Notes under the pieces: model-generated | Told to the model about the DNA's origin: nothing | What the model saw: only the letters and a program-made list of their open reading frames with translations | Databases searched by the model: none | Shown: positions 1 through 12,600 of the stretch, piece after piece | How positions within the stretch are numbered: position 1 is the stretch's first letter | Layout of the letters: the number at the start of each line of letters is the position of its first letter | Translations under genes and position numbers: made by a program | Assembly: GCA_949752745.1 (NCBI GenBank) | Contig: OX457032.1 | Span: 12,039,543 to 12,103,542 of the forward strand | Length of the DNA: 64,000 nt | Reading direction: 5' to 3' | From: Protula sp. h YS-2021 | Lineage: Eukaryota > Annelida > Polychaeta > Sabellida > Serpulidae

Positions 1-833
1 AAACAAATGCTATTGGGGCCCTCTATAAGCGTTGGTAAATATATCGACAAAAAATCTTTATTGCCGTTTAATAACATTCATAGATATGGTTAATAGTTTA
101 TCGTCATATACTTAAAGTTGTGATTTGATTTTTTCACGTTCTTGGTGGTTTTATTTAGTCATTGATATAGAATTTAGCGTGAGTATGCTGATAGAGGGGC
201 AGCGTGACACAAATGGCTGACGAACAGAGATTTTTGGGTAAAAATTTCCCAATATTCTATTGTGCTTCCTTTTTCAAGTTGTCAACAAAAAGCCTGAAAA
301 TGAAAAGCGGAATTTTAAACTTTGAATACTCGACAGCGGGTGTTATCCGTATTTGGAAGACACTAATTCAGTAGGCAGCATTTTGCTGGGGATTTCTTTG
401 ACGGACGTTCTGTCATTTTTCGGCAAACATATATTGACCGAAAAGCCGATTCGTTCTTAGACTTTTGTCGTACTCGTACAGTTTTTTCGTTTCGTCCCAA
501 TTCGGTTTTGATAAAGAAATGACGGAAAGAAAAAACGCGAAAATTAACAAGTTGGCTGTTCAAGGGGCTGACCAATCTGTAAAATTCGTCTTTAAAATAT
601 TGCGATGGCTTTTTAAATTCGGAGGTGTGCATGTTACGAAAGAAAATTAGAATTTTGATATTTTTCCCTATCATTTCTTTACAATTTAACCCCAAAAATT
701 GCAGTCGAAACGGCACCTCCACCAGAAAGATGCGAAAGTTGCGCTTATTCTTGGCATCGTATTGGCGAAGCCTTCAGATTAGCCCGTACTTATCTGTTCA
801 TACTCCGTGTACGTTCAGCAGACACCAAGACAG
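1..833. other. AT-rich flank, no gene seen
   Basis: No exon with matching splice sites, no RNA gene and no repeat with defined ends is visible here. Short open frames on both strands near 360-855 have AT-rich, low-complexity composition and resemble no family I recognise. Confidence 0.5.
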
Positions 834-1241
834 CAGGGTTCATAGCGATCTTTGAAATCCTGGAATTCGGCAAAATCATTCAAGGATCATGGAAAATCCT
901 GGAATCTAACAAAAAATCCTTGAACATCCTGGACTTCGGAATTCGTAAATTTTTTTTTGATTTATGAAATATACCTATTTTTCCTGTTTGTGTGATTTAA
1001 AAATATAATGTACACATAGATAATCGAATATTTTGGCTCAGTAGTACAAATAAACGACATTCTTGAATTTAAACTGTTTTTAAAGTTCTTGGGAAAATCC
1101 TTTAGGATCCTGGACTTTCATTTTGAAATATCCTTGAAAATCCTGGAATTTCACCTGCAGATGTCCTTGAAAAGCCTGGAATTTTACCTCCAAATGACCT
1201 TGATCCTGGAATTTGGCGTCTGGTTTTCGCTATGAACCCTG
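834..1241. mobile_element. hAT-like MITE, 408 bp
   Basis: The ends are a perfect 15-bp terminal inverted repeat: CAGGGTTCATAGCGA at 834-848 and its reverse complement at 1227-1241. CAGGGTTC-type ends are typical of hAT transposons. The interior is a degenerate tandem array of a 'CCTTGAAAATCCTGGAATT'-like motif with no coding potential. The flanks (826-833 and 1242-1249) do not give a clean 8-bp target duplication, so the insertion is old or the true ends differ slightly. The class is inferred from the termini only. Confidence 0.6.
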
Positions 1242-2159
1242 GACATGAAAATTTATCAGATGTGCTGGTTTTTAGCAACTTTTACATTTCCAGCCCGTTC
1301 ATTGTCTAACACAGGCGGTTTCACCGCATAGTACTGCAGCTGAAACACAGCACAGTCGAAACTGAATAAGTGGGCGTAGTTACCATTAAATGTACTGAAC
1401 CGCTAAAAAAAAAACAAAAAAACCTTCGCTGGAGAGGAGATAAAATTGGTCACAGTAGATTATGATTGGTGAATGTAAAATGTTAAATTACGACTCTATT
1501 AAATATGCCAAGTGTTTGGCAAGCCTTTGACTCAAATATTCCTTATTTAGCAATACTTGATAAATGAAAATTGATTTCAGCTACAGAAAGTGTTCGATTT
1601 CATTTCACCAATTTCGATATACTATAACCATTCGTTCTCCCCCACTCGTTCTTTAGCAAACTCACAGAGCTGCAAGTTCAGTCATTGCAGATTTGCAAAA
1701 ATATAGCAGTAACGGTAACTACCAGGAACTTCGGCAGGACATCACTGCCTATGCCGGTACCTTGGCCATGTCCCGAAAACAAAATTTGTCCCAAAAATGA
1801 TACGTTTCCCCCCTTGTCCTAACTAGTTGCAGATCACAAGAGCAGATCCTGGTTCGGGAATGTGGGACGACACATAAGTTTCGCTGGACGTTGAATGGCA
1901 TTTCCTTCCATTTTTTTTAAACTGTACTTTTTGTGCATTATTGCAGTAGCGAGAGACTGATTTTGCGGTATACTTAATGTCTGTTTAGAGATGCGGTAGG
2001 ACCTGTCTCCTGAATGCCTTTTGTTCCAGTAGGGAAAAAAAATTAGCGAGAATATGAAATTAAAGTGTTGACCTAAGTTCGGGTACAGCTGCAGAATAGT
2101 AATTGTTGCCTGACGACATTTCAGCAAACGCATTCCTTGTAATACACATCTGAACATGT
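1242..2159. other. Spacer, no feature recognised
   Basis: AT-rich single-copy-looking sequence. I see no exon, RNA gene or element ends. Confidence 0.4.
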
Positions 2160-2168
2160 GTATTAGCG

Positions 2169-3121
2169 GGGTTTGGTCAACTCATCCCAATGCCAACTCA
2201 TCCCAACGCCAACTCATCCCACTTTGGTCAACTCATCCCACTTTTTTCATACCAACTCATCCCACCCTGAAAGTCAACTCATCCCACCAACCAACTCAGC
2301 CCAGTACCGAAAATTTTTATCTCCCCTTCTATGTATTCAATTTTATGAAATCACAGAAGCCACATTGTCGTGTGTTATGTAGTAAATTGCAATTACACTC
2401 ATATCTCGGGTACATAATAATAATAATAATGAGTATTGAGATTTTAAACGATAGCTGAGACAGGGGGAATGCTTTGAAATATTTTAAAAACGATTTTAAA
2501 CAATGATTGAGACAGAGACATTTTTGAAAAATAATTGCACTTGAGCTTAGCCATTCAACCGGACACCACAAAATATACCTTTTCATGTTTTGAATTGCAT
2601 GAGTCATGTTGCCTGGTGGCAAATGGCAATTGAGATTCAAGTACCAAAATATGTGTCATTATGACAAATTCCAATTGCAATCAGAACGGCAGCGATTTAA
2701 TTGGACCCGGAGTAGGATTAACGCAATTTGATTAGCCGATACTTTTGGTTTTACCCGAGTATATCGTTTTGAGTAAGCTTTGACCGATGTTTGCTATTGG
2801 CTATTCTTAACACACCCATATTCATTGAGAAGTTGTTATTCTGATAAGGATTGTGGTGTGTAAAAAGTGATGAGAAGATTGTCACGCGAAGAGACCGAGA
2901 TTATTTAATAAAATTTTGTTTCAGCTTGAAACATTTCTATTATTACTTATCATTTTCGAAGAATGAAAACTTTAAAAAAATAATGTGGGATGAGTTGGTT
3001 GGTGGGATGAGTTGACTTTCAGGGTGGGATGAGTTGGTATGTAAAGTGGGATGAGTTGACTTTCAGGGTGGGATGAGTTGGCCTGGGATGAGTTGGCATT
3101 GGGATGAGTTGACCCAAGACC
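2169..3121. mobile_element. Mutator-like MITE, 953 bp, with 9-bp TSD
   Basis: Both ends carry a long inverted repeat. About 37 bp match nearly perfectly and then continue as tandem CAACTCATCCCA / TGGGATGAGTTG motifs, on the left to about 2305 and on the right from about 2985. The element is flanked by a perfect 9-bp direct repeat, GTATTAGCG, at 2160-2168 and 3122-3130. A 9-bp duplication is the hallmark of Mutator-like (MULE) insertion. The interior (about 2310-2980) is AT-rich with no transposase, so the element is non-autonomous. The perfect duplication suggests a fairly recent insertion. It lies just upstream of the ZNF143-like gene. Confidence 0.8.
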
Positions 3122-3693
3122 GTATTAGCGAAAAGCGAAAATATTTGTTTTGTCAAGCCTAGTAACGAGAAGAGCGAAGATTTTTTTAAACCGAAAGCGA
3201 AAATATCGCAGATGTTTTTAGCTAAATAGCGAAAAGATAGCAAAATTGCCCACGTAAAACGCGAGCAATTTTTCTTGCCTTAAAAGCGAAAAGATCGCAG
3301 ATTTGATAACGTAAGACTTATGGATGATTTATCTATTGGGCAAAACTCAAAATGCTATCACGGAATTTGAAAAGGTAGAAAAAGTTTATAAATTGTCTTT
3401 AAAAACCGAAAAGATTGCTAAACTTAGAACACAGAAGATTCGAGATTTTGGGTGAATTTAAAAATGAATGTTCTATTTCTGACTGGTGCGGCCTTAAAAT
3501 TCGTTTGGTAGTGTGTTATTCCTGGCCAGTGTTTCTTACTAATGTTGACGTGCCGGCTTACAAGCTTCTCTTTATATATTCAGAAGAAGAAACTACCCCT
3601 TTTTTTCAGCAGGATACGAGGAATTTCAAGAGAACTAGCTGCAGCGCATGTTGCCAGTTATTGGGTCTTCTCAGACCCACATGTGACTCATCT

Positions 3694-6600
3694 ATGGAGA
3701 CAACTTCGGCCATATTTTCATCACGGGAACCACCAGATTTCGCTGGCGAGATGGAATTCAATACCGAAGGCCAACTGGAAGATATTGAGCAAGGCACTCT
3801 GTGTATGGATGCAATGTCTTCCGGAGTTACAATGGCAACGGTTACTATTTCTCCTCATGATATCCAGGCAATGACAGGTAAGTTGACTGTCGATTTTCTG
3901 TTGCCAGGGGTTTGCAGAAAGACGAAATTAAAATAGCGCGTACCAGTTTCCCTTCATGTTAGATGAAGCTGACATATAACTATATTCACGAACCGTAAAG
4001 CTTTATATTGTGTTAAAATAAAAAAGGACGCAGTCAATTTATCTAGAACAAAACTGCAATGCTTTTGTCAAGTGATGAGAAAAAAACAACAACAACCACA
4101 AAGGGGCAATGGCTGTTAAAACTACAGCCCGAGGACTTTGCTCTTCTTCCTCTACAGAGAACGGTTCGGCGGCAGTTCGTTATGAAGCGGAGAACTCGCA
4201 GAATCAAGTCATGAGTCTCTTTCTGCAACCTGATGTAAGTGATCTTTTTTTTCTTTCGGCTACGTCAGATTTGAATATAAAGATATTACATAAATTTCTC
4301 TTATATTTAAAATCAAGTTGAAAGAAGAGCTTTGACTTTTAATTCAGCTGTGGAAAATGTGAATTTTTTTCGCGTGTGCTTTGTGAAGGCCAAAACAGTC
4401 TTTATATGGGCATGTAATGGTGTGGACCAGATTACTTAAAATGTGTATACCGGTTTTAAGCAACATAGTAGTAATAACAGTAATAATAGTAATAACAAAT
4501 AGAAAGGTTGTGAGGTTAATGTACACATTCCTTCTAAATGCTGTATATAGCATCGTTCGTTTTGTGAAAATCGTGTATATGTGCTCAACGAACGAATCAA
4601 ATGGACAGTTGTCTGTGGTAATGGTCATAGGTTTAAACAAATCTGATCAATAGGTCAGATTTATTAAGTGTTTAACAAGAAAAAAAAAACAGAATTGCAA
4701 ATATAGATGCAGACCTGAGAAACAGCGAAACACTGAGAAACTCGGTACCCGCTGCAGCCTGAACCCGGGACCTTAAGCTTCCTAAGCGGAAATGTTACTG
4801 GGACCACCTAACTCCCTTGCGTTGCCTACTTGCAAGACGAAGTACACCTTGGGGCCAGCAAAGGGACAGTTCTTCCCGTTTGCTTCGAGCTCCACCCACT
4901 AACCCTACATAACGATTCCGCCCTCCCTTGCAGCATGCTGCTGTTTTTCTTGCCGGACTTTCAGCAGTGTGAGAGGGCGATGAAAACAAATTCAAAAAGT
5001 CCGGTATTTTGTACAGGGAAGCCATTGTATTGTCCCTTCACGGGGGCAAAGCCGGGAGGGGAACACTTTAGTCAGGGTTTCGCTCTGCTGCTGTTCTCCT
5101 TTCTGGTCGTTCAGTAACGGTTTCCCTACACGCAAGTAGGCCACATAAAATGCCAGATTGCTTGATGATGTTGCACCCGAAAAGATACTGAGTGTTGACT
5201 CTCGCTTCTCTGGCAACAGTTCCAATCTCTTACGTCGGTCAGATCGAAGTAGAATAGTAATGAAAGAGCGGATAAAAACGATAATCAGGTGCATAGGTAA
5301 GTGGAAAGGCACTGAAAATTTAATTGGGGGCGATAATCAGGTGCATAGGTAAGTGGAAAGGCACTGAAAATTTAATTGCAGCAAAAGGATGCTTGTAATA
5401 TGAAAGGGAAGTGTTTGTGCACTAATTATAAGGGTTATAAGAGTTATAAAAGAAAGAAAATCATGTAAATTGTTATGCAGACGGCGACGGATTTGCAGCA
5501 CATCACATCGCTGGCGGAACAGCAAGGCATAAGCATCATGCAAGAACCGGTGCAACAGGTACAGTGTCATGAAACTGATCAAATATGCTGTCGTTTTGTA
5601 TGCCTTAAAATTGCCAATTTGGGGGTTAATTCAACCATAAAAAAGAGGGGGAGGGGGGGGGGGGGGGGGAGAAAAAAATACCACTTAAAATGTAATCCAA
5701 ATTAATTATGTGTGGGTTTCGATATTTCTAAAATATGGATAAGAGAAATTTCAACTGAATTTTCGTCGTATTTTCTGCAGTGACTGTTATGTTTAAGATG
5801 GAGGGTGACACAATTAAGGGTGAAGAGGGCAGCATCTCCATCGTGAAACAAGATGGGATGCACGACGCAGGTATGTGTGCCGCGTCATCGTGTGCCGCGC
5901 CATCGTGTGCTGCGTCATCGTGTGCTGCGTCATCGTGTGCCGCGTCATCGTGTGCCGCGTCATCGTGTGCTGCGTCGTCGCGTGCCGCGTCATCGTGTGC
6001 CGCGTCGTCGTGTGCTGCGTCGTCGTGTGCTGCGACATCGTGTGCCGCGTCATTGTGTGCCGCGTCGTCGTGTGCCGCGTCACCGTGTGCCGCGTCACCG
6101 TGTGCCGCGCCATCGTGTGCTGCGCCGTCGTGTGCCGCGTCACCGTGTTCCGCGTCATCGTGTGCTGCGTCACCGTGTTGCGCGTCATCGTGTGCTGCGC
6201 AAGAATAACGATGCTTAAGACATCGAGAAGTCTGTATTTGTTGTGTGTCTATTACTTTTTATGCGACAAACTGGAGGGAAAAAAACAAAATTTTATTAGG
6301 TCTCTTCTTCCAATTTTACCATTTATAAAGTTGTCCAGTTCAAAAAGTCTGACACGGACCGTATAGAACTATGTTGTTTGCTCTCATACAGTGGTATGGC
6401 TCAGCAGGAAAAAAAAAAGATTTTTTTTTAAGTTACGTGTATTCCGAGTTTTCATTACGGGTGCTTGAGCCAGAAAGCAAAGCCAAAGTCTATGATTTCC
6501 GCGACTTTGTTCGTAGGTGAGCTGAGGGAGGATGACGACACAGCGTCACTTCTGGCGAAACTAGAGGCGAATAACCCGAACAGGAACAGCGTCGTACAGC

Positions 6601-9600
6601 TTACCAGCGACGGCAAGGTAAGCTAGTATTTGTTCTCGAGGGCGGGGAGGGGGGAGGGGGTTGGAAGGGCTGATTTTTTCTCTTTAATGTGTGTGTGTGT
6701 GGGGGGGGGGGGGGGGGTTTATCCTAGTAGCTCTCTGTCCTAACATCGTATGTTTGATTACCGTAGTTTAACGTGCGGTACCATACATTTACGTTTTGTA
6801 TTTTTGGTGGTAGATAATAAAAGGCTTGACAATGCAGCGTGTGGCCGGGGTTGAGTGCGCTAATGAGAACAGCGGAAGTTATGCGAAAGCGGGAAGGCCG
6901 TTACAGCAAATAACACTGCCTGATGGTATAACTGCATATGTACAACACATCGGGCAAGCAGGTTTGATTTTCCTTTTTGAACCGTTATACAAAATCAGTG
7001 GTATTAAAAAAACACACACACACACAACAGCGGTGTACAGATCATCGTTACGCGTACGACTTTAACTGTCAACTTCTGGGACGCACTGTGCTTGCAACAA
7101 ACACAACACCCACTCAATTGAACCATAAAAGACGAACTTTGTGTGAGAGATGTGTAATTGTGAAGTACGTCATGTTTGCTGGCAGAGACGATGCAGATGG
7201 TTCGCCTGACCGACGGCACGGTAGCCTACATGGCGGCCGACATGCTCCAACCCGTCACCGCTACGGTCAACCTCAACCTACAGGCTGCAGACCAGAGCCA
7301 GGTTAGTCATATGCGAGTTGTGTCCAGTAAATACGCATAGCTGGCTACCGAGCGCTGAATATGAAGTAGGGTGTTAAAATGTGTTGGAAGCCCAAACCAC
7401 GGGACCTGTAGGTTGTCCATAAAGCTGTGAGCTGACAACTGTAACATGTTCTTAAGGGGAAGGAGGAAACACAGAAGAGGGACTCCACATCAGCTGCTAG
7501 TACTTGGATTAATGAGCTCAACACGGTACGTCTTTTAAAGGAGGCTGATTCAGTCACGTGACATAAATAAGACATTGCAGGAAGGTGGCATGTGGGTCTG
7601 TAGCACATCTGGTGACCATCAGCTGTCAACATCTGTGCCGTGGTGGTTTAAGACATTATGCTTGAAACAAAAAGAATTTTTGGAGTGCTTTATTCATAGT
7701 AGCAGGATTGTTTTCAGGGCTGCAATTGAAATCTCGTTGTCGGGGCTTAGCTTCGACCTCATTCGTTGTTTTTCCGTGGCTCACGTGACGTTGTCTGCGA
7801 CATTTCAGGGTGAAGAGGACTGCGACGAAAGCGGAAGTGAGGGTGTAGCCAGCGCGCAGCCGCACGTGGGGGTGGCAGGGGAGAACGAGCGCACTGTCCA
7901 GGTACCTGGCCATACTCATCCCTCCACCCCCCCCCCCCCCCCCCCTCCCCGCTACATACTGCGCTATTTCTTCCCCCGAAATTCATAGCTTTTAGCTTAA
8001 ATTAGCGCCTGGAAAGTTGTTATTTTTGGACTTTTCTTTCGGGAAGCCAAACTATAAAATGCGTTGCTGCCGTGAATTTAAACTTAAGAATGAAACTTTT
8101 GTTCATGATCAATTTTTGCTGTTTAAAGCTTTTAAAATATTAGGATTTTTAACACCGACGTTTCGATTTTTACTGTTGGAAAAGTCGTAACTGCTAAAAC
8201 TTCGTTAAAAGGTGGAATTTATTTGAACTTGTAAAATACGAAGTGAAAAGTGCAAATGTTGTATTTAAAGGTTTTGAAGATAAGATATGTAGCCATAAAA
8301 GAGGTTTAAAGTAACTAACATCTGCAGCACTAAACATGTGCCGCACAGAATTTTTACATATTTTAGTGGTGCTTCCCCCCCCCCCCCAACCCTCCGTTAC
8401 AAGATAGGAATGGCTATTATATGTACGTGTCTGGCAGTGTCTGTGTCGGGAGGTCAGCGGAAGACGATACGCGTACAGCTGGCGGAAGAGGGCGCGCACA
8501 GTCTGGGCATTGACGAGAAGATCTACAAGTGCCTGTTTGAGGACTGCGGCAAAATCTACACGTCACACCACCACCTCAAGGTACAGCTGGTCGGCTTTGA
8601 AAATCAGTATTTAAGCCAAATTATTGCGTTCACTCTGCGCTTTTTGAATAATGAAAGAAAAAGGTTGTTCGCTCAGTACCTGAATTTCAATGGGTTTGGG
8701 GTATGGCCAGTGGGTGGTGGCTGTTAAAAACAATCCGCCTCGGTTGCTTTATTATTTAGAGCATTGAGACTCTTGTTCCCTGCTCCAGTATCCAGGTAAA
8801 GAAGCTTGTCTAGGGAAAAAAAGCCGTGTATCATTCTTATCAGTTGCGATCGGTTATCGCCAGGTCCATCAGCGATCGCACACCGGGGACCGGCCTTACA
8901 TCTGTGATGACATCACGTGTCAGAAGGCGTTTGCCACGGCGTACGGTCTCAAGAGCCACAAGCGGATCCACACGGGGGAGAAGCCGTACCGGTGCACGGC
9001 CGACGGCTGCCGCAAGGCCTTCAAGACGAGTGGCGACCTGCAGAAACACACGCGCACGCATACAGGTGAGGCGGAAGTCACACAACATGCAGCACCATTC
9101 GATTGCTGTCAAAATAAAGGCCTTTGAGTTAACATCAACCCCCCCCCCCCCACCCACGAATTCGAGATTATAGTACTAAGCCCGAGACTGACAATGAGCG
9201 TTGTGGTGTTTAGGTGAGAAGCCATTTGTTTGTCCGTTCGAGGGCTGCAACAAGCGCTTCACGACATCAAACATCCGTAAAGTTCACATCCGGGTACACA
9301 CAGGCGAGCGTCCGTACCAGTGCCCCGTGACCGAGTGCAGCAAGAAGTTCTCAAGCGCCACCACTACAAGAACCACATCCGCATACACACAGGTACTTGC
9401 CCCGAGACCACATCGGCATACACACAGGTACTTGCCCCGAGACCACATCCGCATACACACAGGTACTTGCCCCGAGACCACGTCCGCATACACACAGGTG
9501 CTTGTCCCAAGACCACATCCACATACACACAGGTACTTGCCCCGAGACCACATCCGCATACATACAGGTACTTGCCCCGAGACCACATCCGCATACACGC

Positions 9601-12600
9601 AGGTACTTGCCCCAGGCCATATCCGCATACACACAGGTACTTGCCCCGAGACCACATCCGCATACACACAGGTATTGCCCCGAGACCACATCGGCATAAA
9701 CACAGGTACTTGCCCCGAGACCACATCCGCATACACGCAGGTACTTGCCCCAAAACCACATCGGCATACACACAGGTACTTGCCCCGAGACCACATCCGC
9801 ATAAACACAGGTACTTGCCTCGAGACCACATCCGCATACACACAGGTACTTTTCACAAGACCACATCCGCATACACACAGGTACTTGCCTCGAGACCACA
9901 TCCGCATACACACAGGTACTTGTCCCAAGACCACATCCGCATACACACAGGTACTGGCCCCGAGACCACATCCGCATACACACAGGTACTTGTCCCAAGA
10001 CCACATCCGCATACACACAGGTACTTGCCCCGAGACCACATCCGCATACACACAGGTACTTGTCCCAAAACCATATCCGCATACACACAAGTATTTGCCC
10101 TGAGACCACATCCGCATACACACAGGTACTTGCCCCAGGCCATATCCGCATACACACAGGTACTTGCCCCAAAACCATATCCGCATATACACAGGTATTT
10201 GCCCTGAGACCGCGTCCGCATACACACAGGTATGCACCCCAAAGTGTAAATAAAGTTTATTGTGTAAGTGTAGGTTGACTGGGCTTAATGCTGACGTATG
10301 TTGGGCAGGTGAGCGTCCGTACGTCTGTACAGTGCCGGGCTTGCGGCAAGCGCTTCACCGAGTACTCGAGTCTCTACAAGCACCACGTGGTTCACACGCA
10401 TAGCAAGCCCTATGTCTGCAGCCACTGCGGCAAGACCTACAGGTAAGCGACATGTCCCGTGTCACCATGACTACCTCCCCGCGTCACCCTGACGTGATCT
10501 GGCCTCGTGACTATGACAACCAGTCTGCGTCACCGTGACGTGATCAGGCCGCCTCACCATGACGACCAAGCCGCGTCACCGCGACGTGATCAGGCCGCGT
10601 CACCATGACGACCAAGCCGCGTCACCGCGACGTGATCAGGCCGCGTCACCTTGACAACCAGGCCGTGACAACGACGCCGCTCAACGCTGTCTGCATTGAA
10701 TTGAGTTCAATCTGTAGCATTTATTGCAAGATCTCCGTATCGTCATGGCTTTCGAGATATTTTTTCTGCTCAACGGTGGTATATGGCATTACAGGCTCTT
10801 TTAATGATTAGGTGTAAATATTACATGGATGTGTTAGAATAAAAAGTACGGTGTTTTTCACGGTTTGGTATACCGGCGTTTGCGCATGCGCACAAAATTT
10901 GTTGCGTGACCCAAGCAGTGTGCTTGTCGGGGCTTCCAGGCAGACGTCGACGTTAGCAATGCACAAGCGACAGGCCCACAACGACGACTCGCCGCTCACC
11001 GACCTCGAGAATCGCCCTGGTCTTACAGCCGGAGCACCCGCCGCCTGACCCGAAGGTCAACTACATGCCTGGTGAGTACCCCCCCCCCCCCTCTCCGTCA
11101 GCCCCCGACCCCAAGGCCAACTACATGCCTGGTGAGTACCCCCGACCCCAAGGCCGACACCATGCCTGGTGAGTACCCCCCTGGCGACCCCAAGACCAAC
11201 ACCATGCCCGGTGAGTACCACCCCCCGACCCAAGGTCAACTACATGCCTGGTGAGTACCCCCCCCCCTCCGTCAGCCCCCGACCCAAGGCCGGCCNNNNN
11301 NNNNNNNNNNNNNNNNNNNNNNNNNNNNNNNNNNNNNNNNNNNNNNNNNNNNNNNNNNNNNNNNNNNNNNNNNNNNNNNNNNNNNNNNNNNNNNNNNNNN
11401 NNNNNNNNNNNNNNNNNNNNNNNNNNNNNNNNNNNNNNNNNNNNNNNNNNNNNNNNNNNNNNNNNNNNNNNNNNNNNNNNNNNNNNNNNNNNNNNGGCCA
11501 ACTACATGCCTGGTGAGTACCCCCCCCCCCCCCCCCTCCGTCAGCCCCCGACACAAGGCCAACTACATGCCTGGTGAGTACCACCCCCCCGACCCCAAGG
11601 TCAACTACATGTCTGGTGAGTATCCCCCCCCCCCCCCCCGCGACCCCAAGTCCAACACTATGCCCAGTGAGTACCCCCCCCCCCCCCTCCTCGGGCCCTA
11701 AGGCTAACTACATGCCCGGTAAGTACCCCCCCCCCCCTTCCCCGGCCCCAAGGCCAGCTGCGTGCCTGGTGAGTAGGCTACCCGTCTCCTCGACCCCAAG
11801 GGCCAACATGCCGCGTCACTCGTGCATACTAAAAAATTTAACGCAGGCAGTTTCATCCAGTTTCATGGTGGTGACCTTAGATCTGATTCGTCAAACGAGA
11901 AAAGTAAGGTGTTGCGATGATGTGTAGCTAAGTGGAACTAAGATGTTCAAAGTTTGTTTATGTATAGTTTGAATTAAAAAAAATACCCTAAGCTGAATGT
12001 TTCCACAAATTTGAAATAAATATATTGCAAGTTTACACTAATGATTGCTTTTCTTTTATTCGCCCTAGAATCGGAAATTGGAGAAGGTGCTTTAGTCATT
12101 AATACAAGCGAAGCTCAGACGTCACAGAACACAGAGGACCTCTTCCGGCTTAGACGTGAGTGGTTGTCTGTTTGTATTCTACAGTATTGATTGTATTCTA
12201 CTGAAAGAGGGAACATTTCAATGTGTAAAAGGCATCTTAATGTGTTTGTTCAGCACGTTGTTAAGATGTTTCGTGCCGACATCACGTGTTCCGTGCCGAG
12301 ACCACGTGTTTCGTGCCGAGACCACGTGTTTCGTGCCGAGACCACGTGTTCCGTGCCGAGACCACGTGTTCCGTGCCGAGACCATGTGTTCCGTGCCGAG
12401 ACCACGTGTTTCGTGCCGAGACCACGTGTTCCGTGCCGAGACCACGTGTTCCATGCCGAGACCACGTGTTTCGTGCTGAGACCACGTGTTTCGTGCCGAG
12501 ACCACGTGTTCCGTGCCGAGACCATGTGTTCCGTGCCGAGACCACGTGTTTCGTGCCGAGACCACGTGTTCCGTGCCGAGACCACGTGTTCCATGCCGAG

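Noticed and set aside
5780..6366. Cys/Ala/Ser-rich repeat ORFs of 121-163 codons
   Set aside because: They start in a ZNF143 exon but run past a good donor at 5870 into the 15-bp array.
9201..10242. Very long open frames (up to 317 codons) on both strands
   Set aside because: They are produced by the stop-free 35-bp minisatellite. Only 9214-9392 is a real exon.
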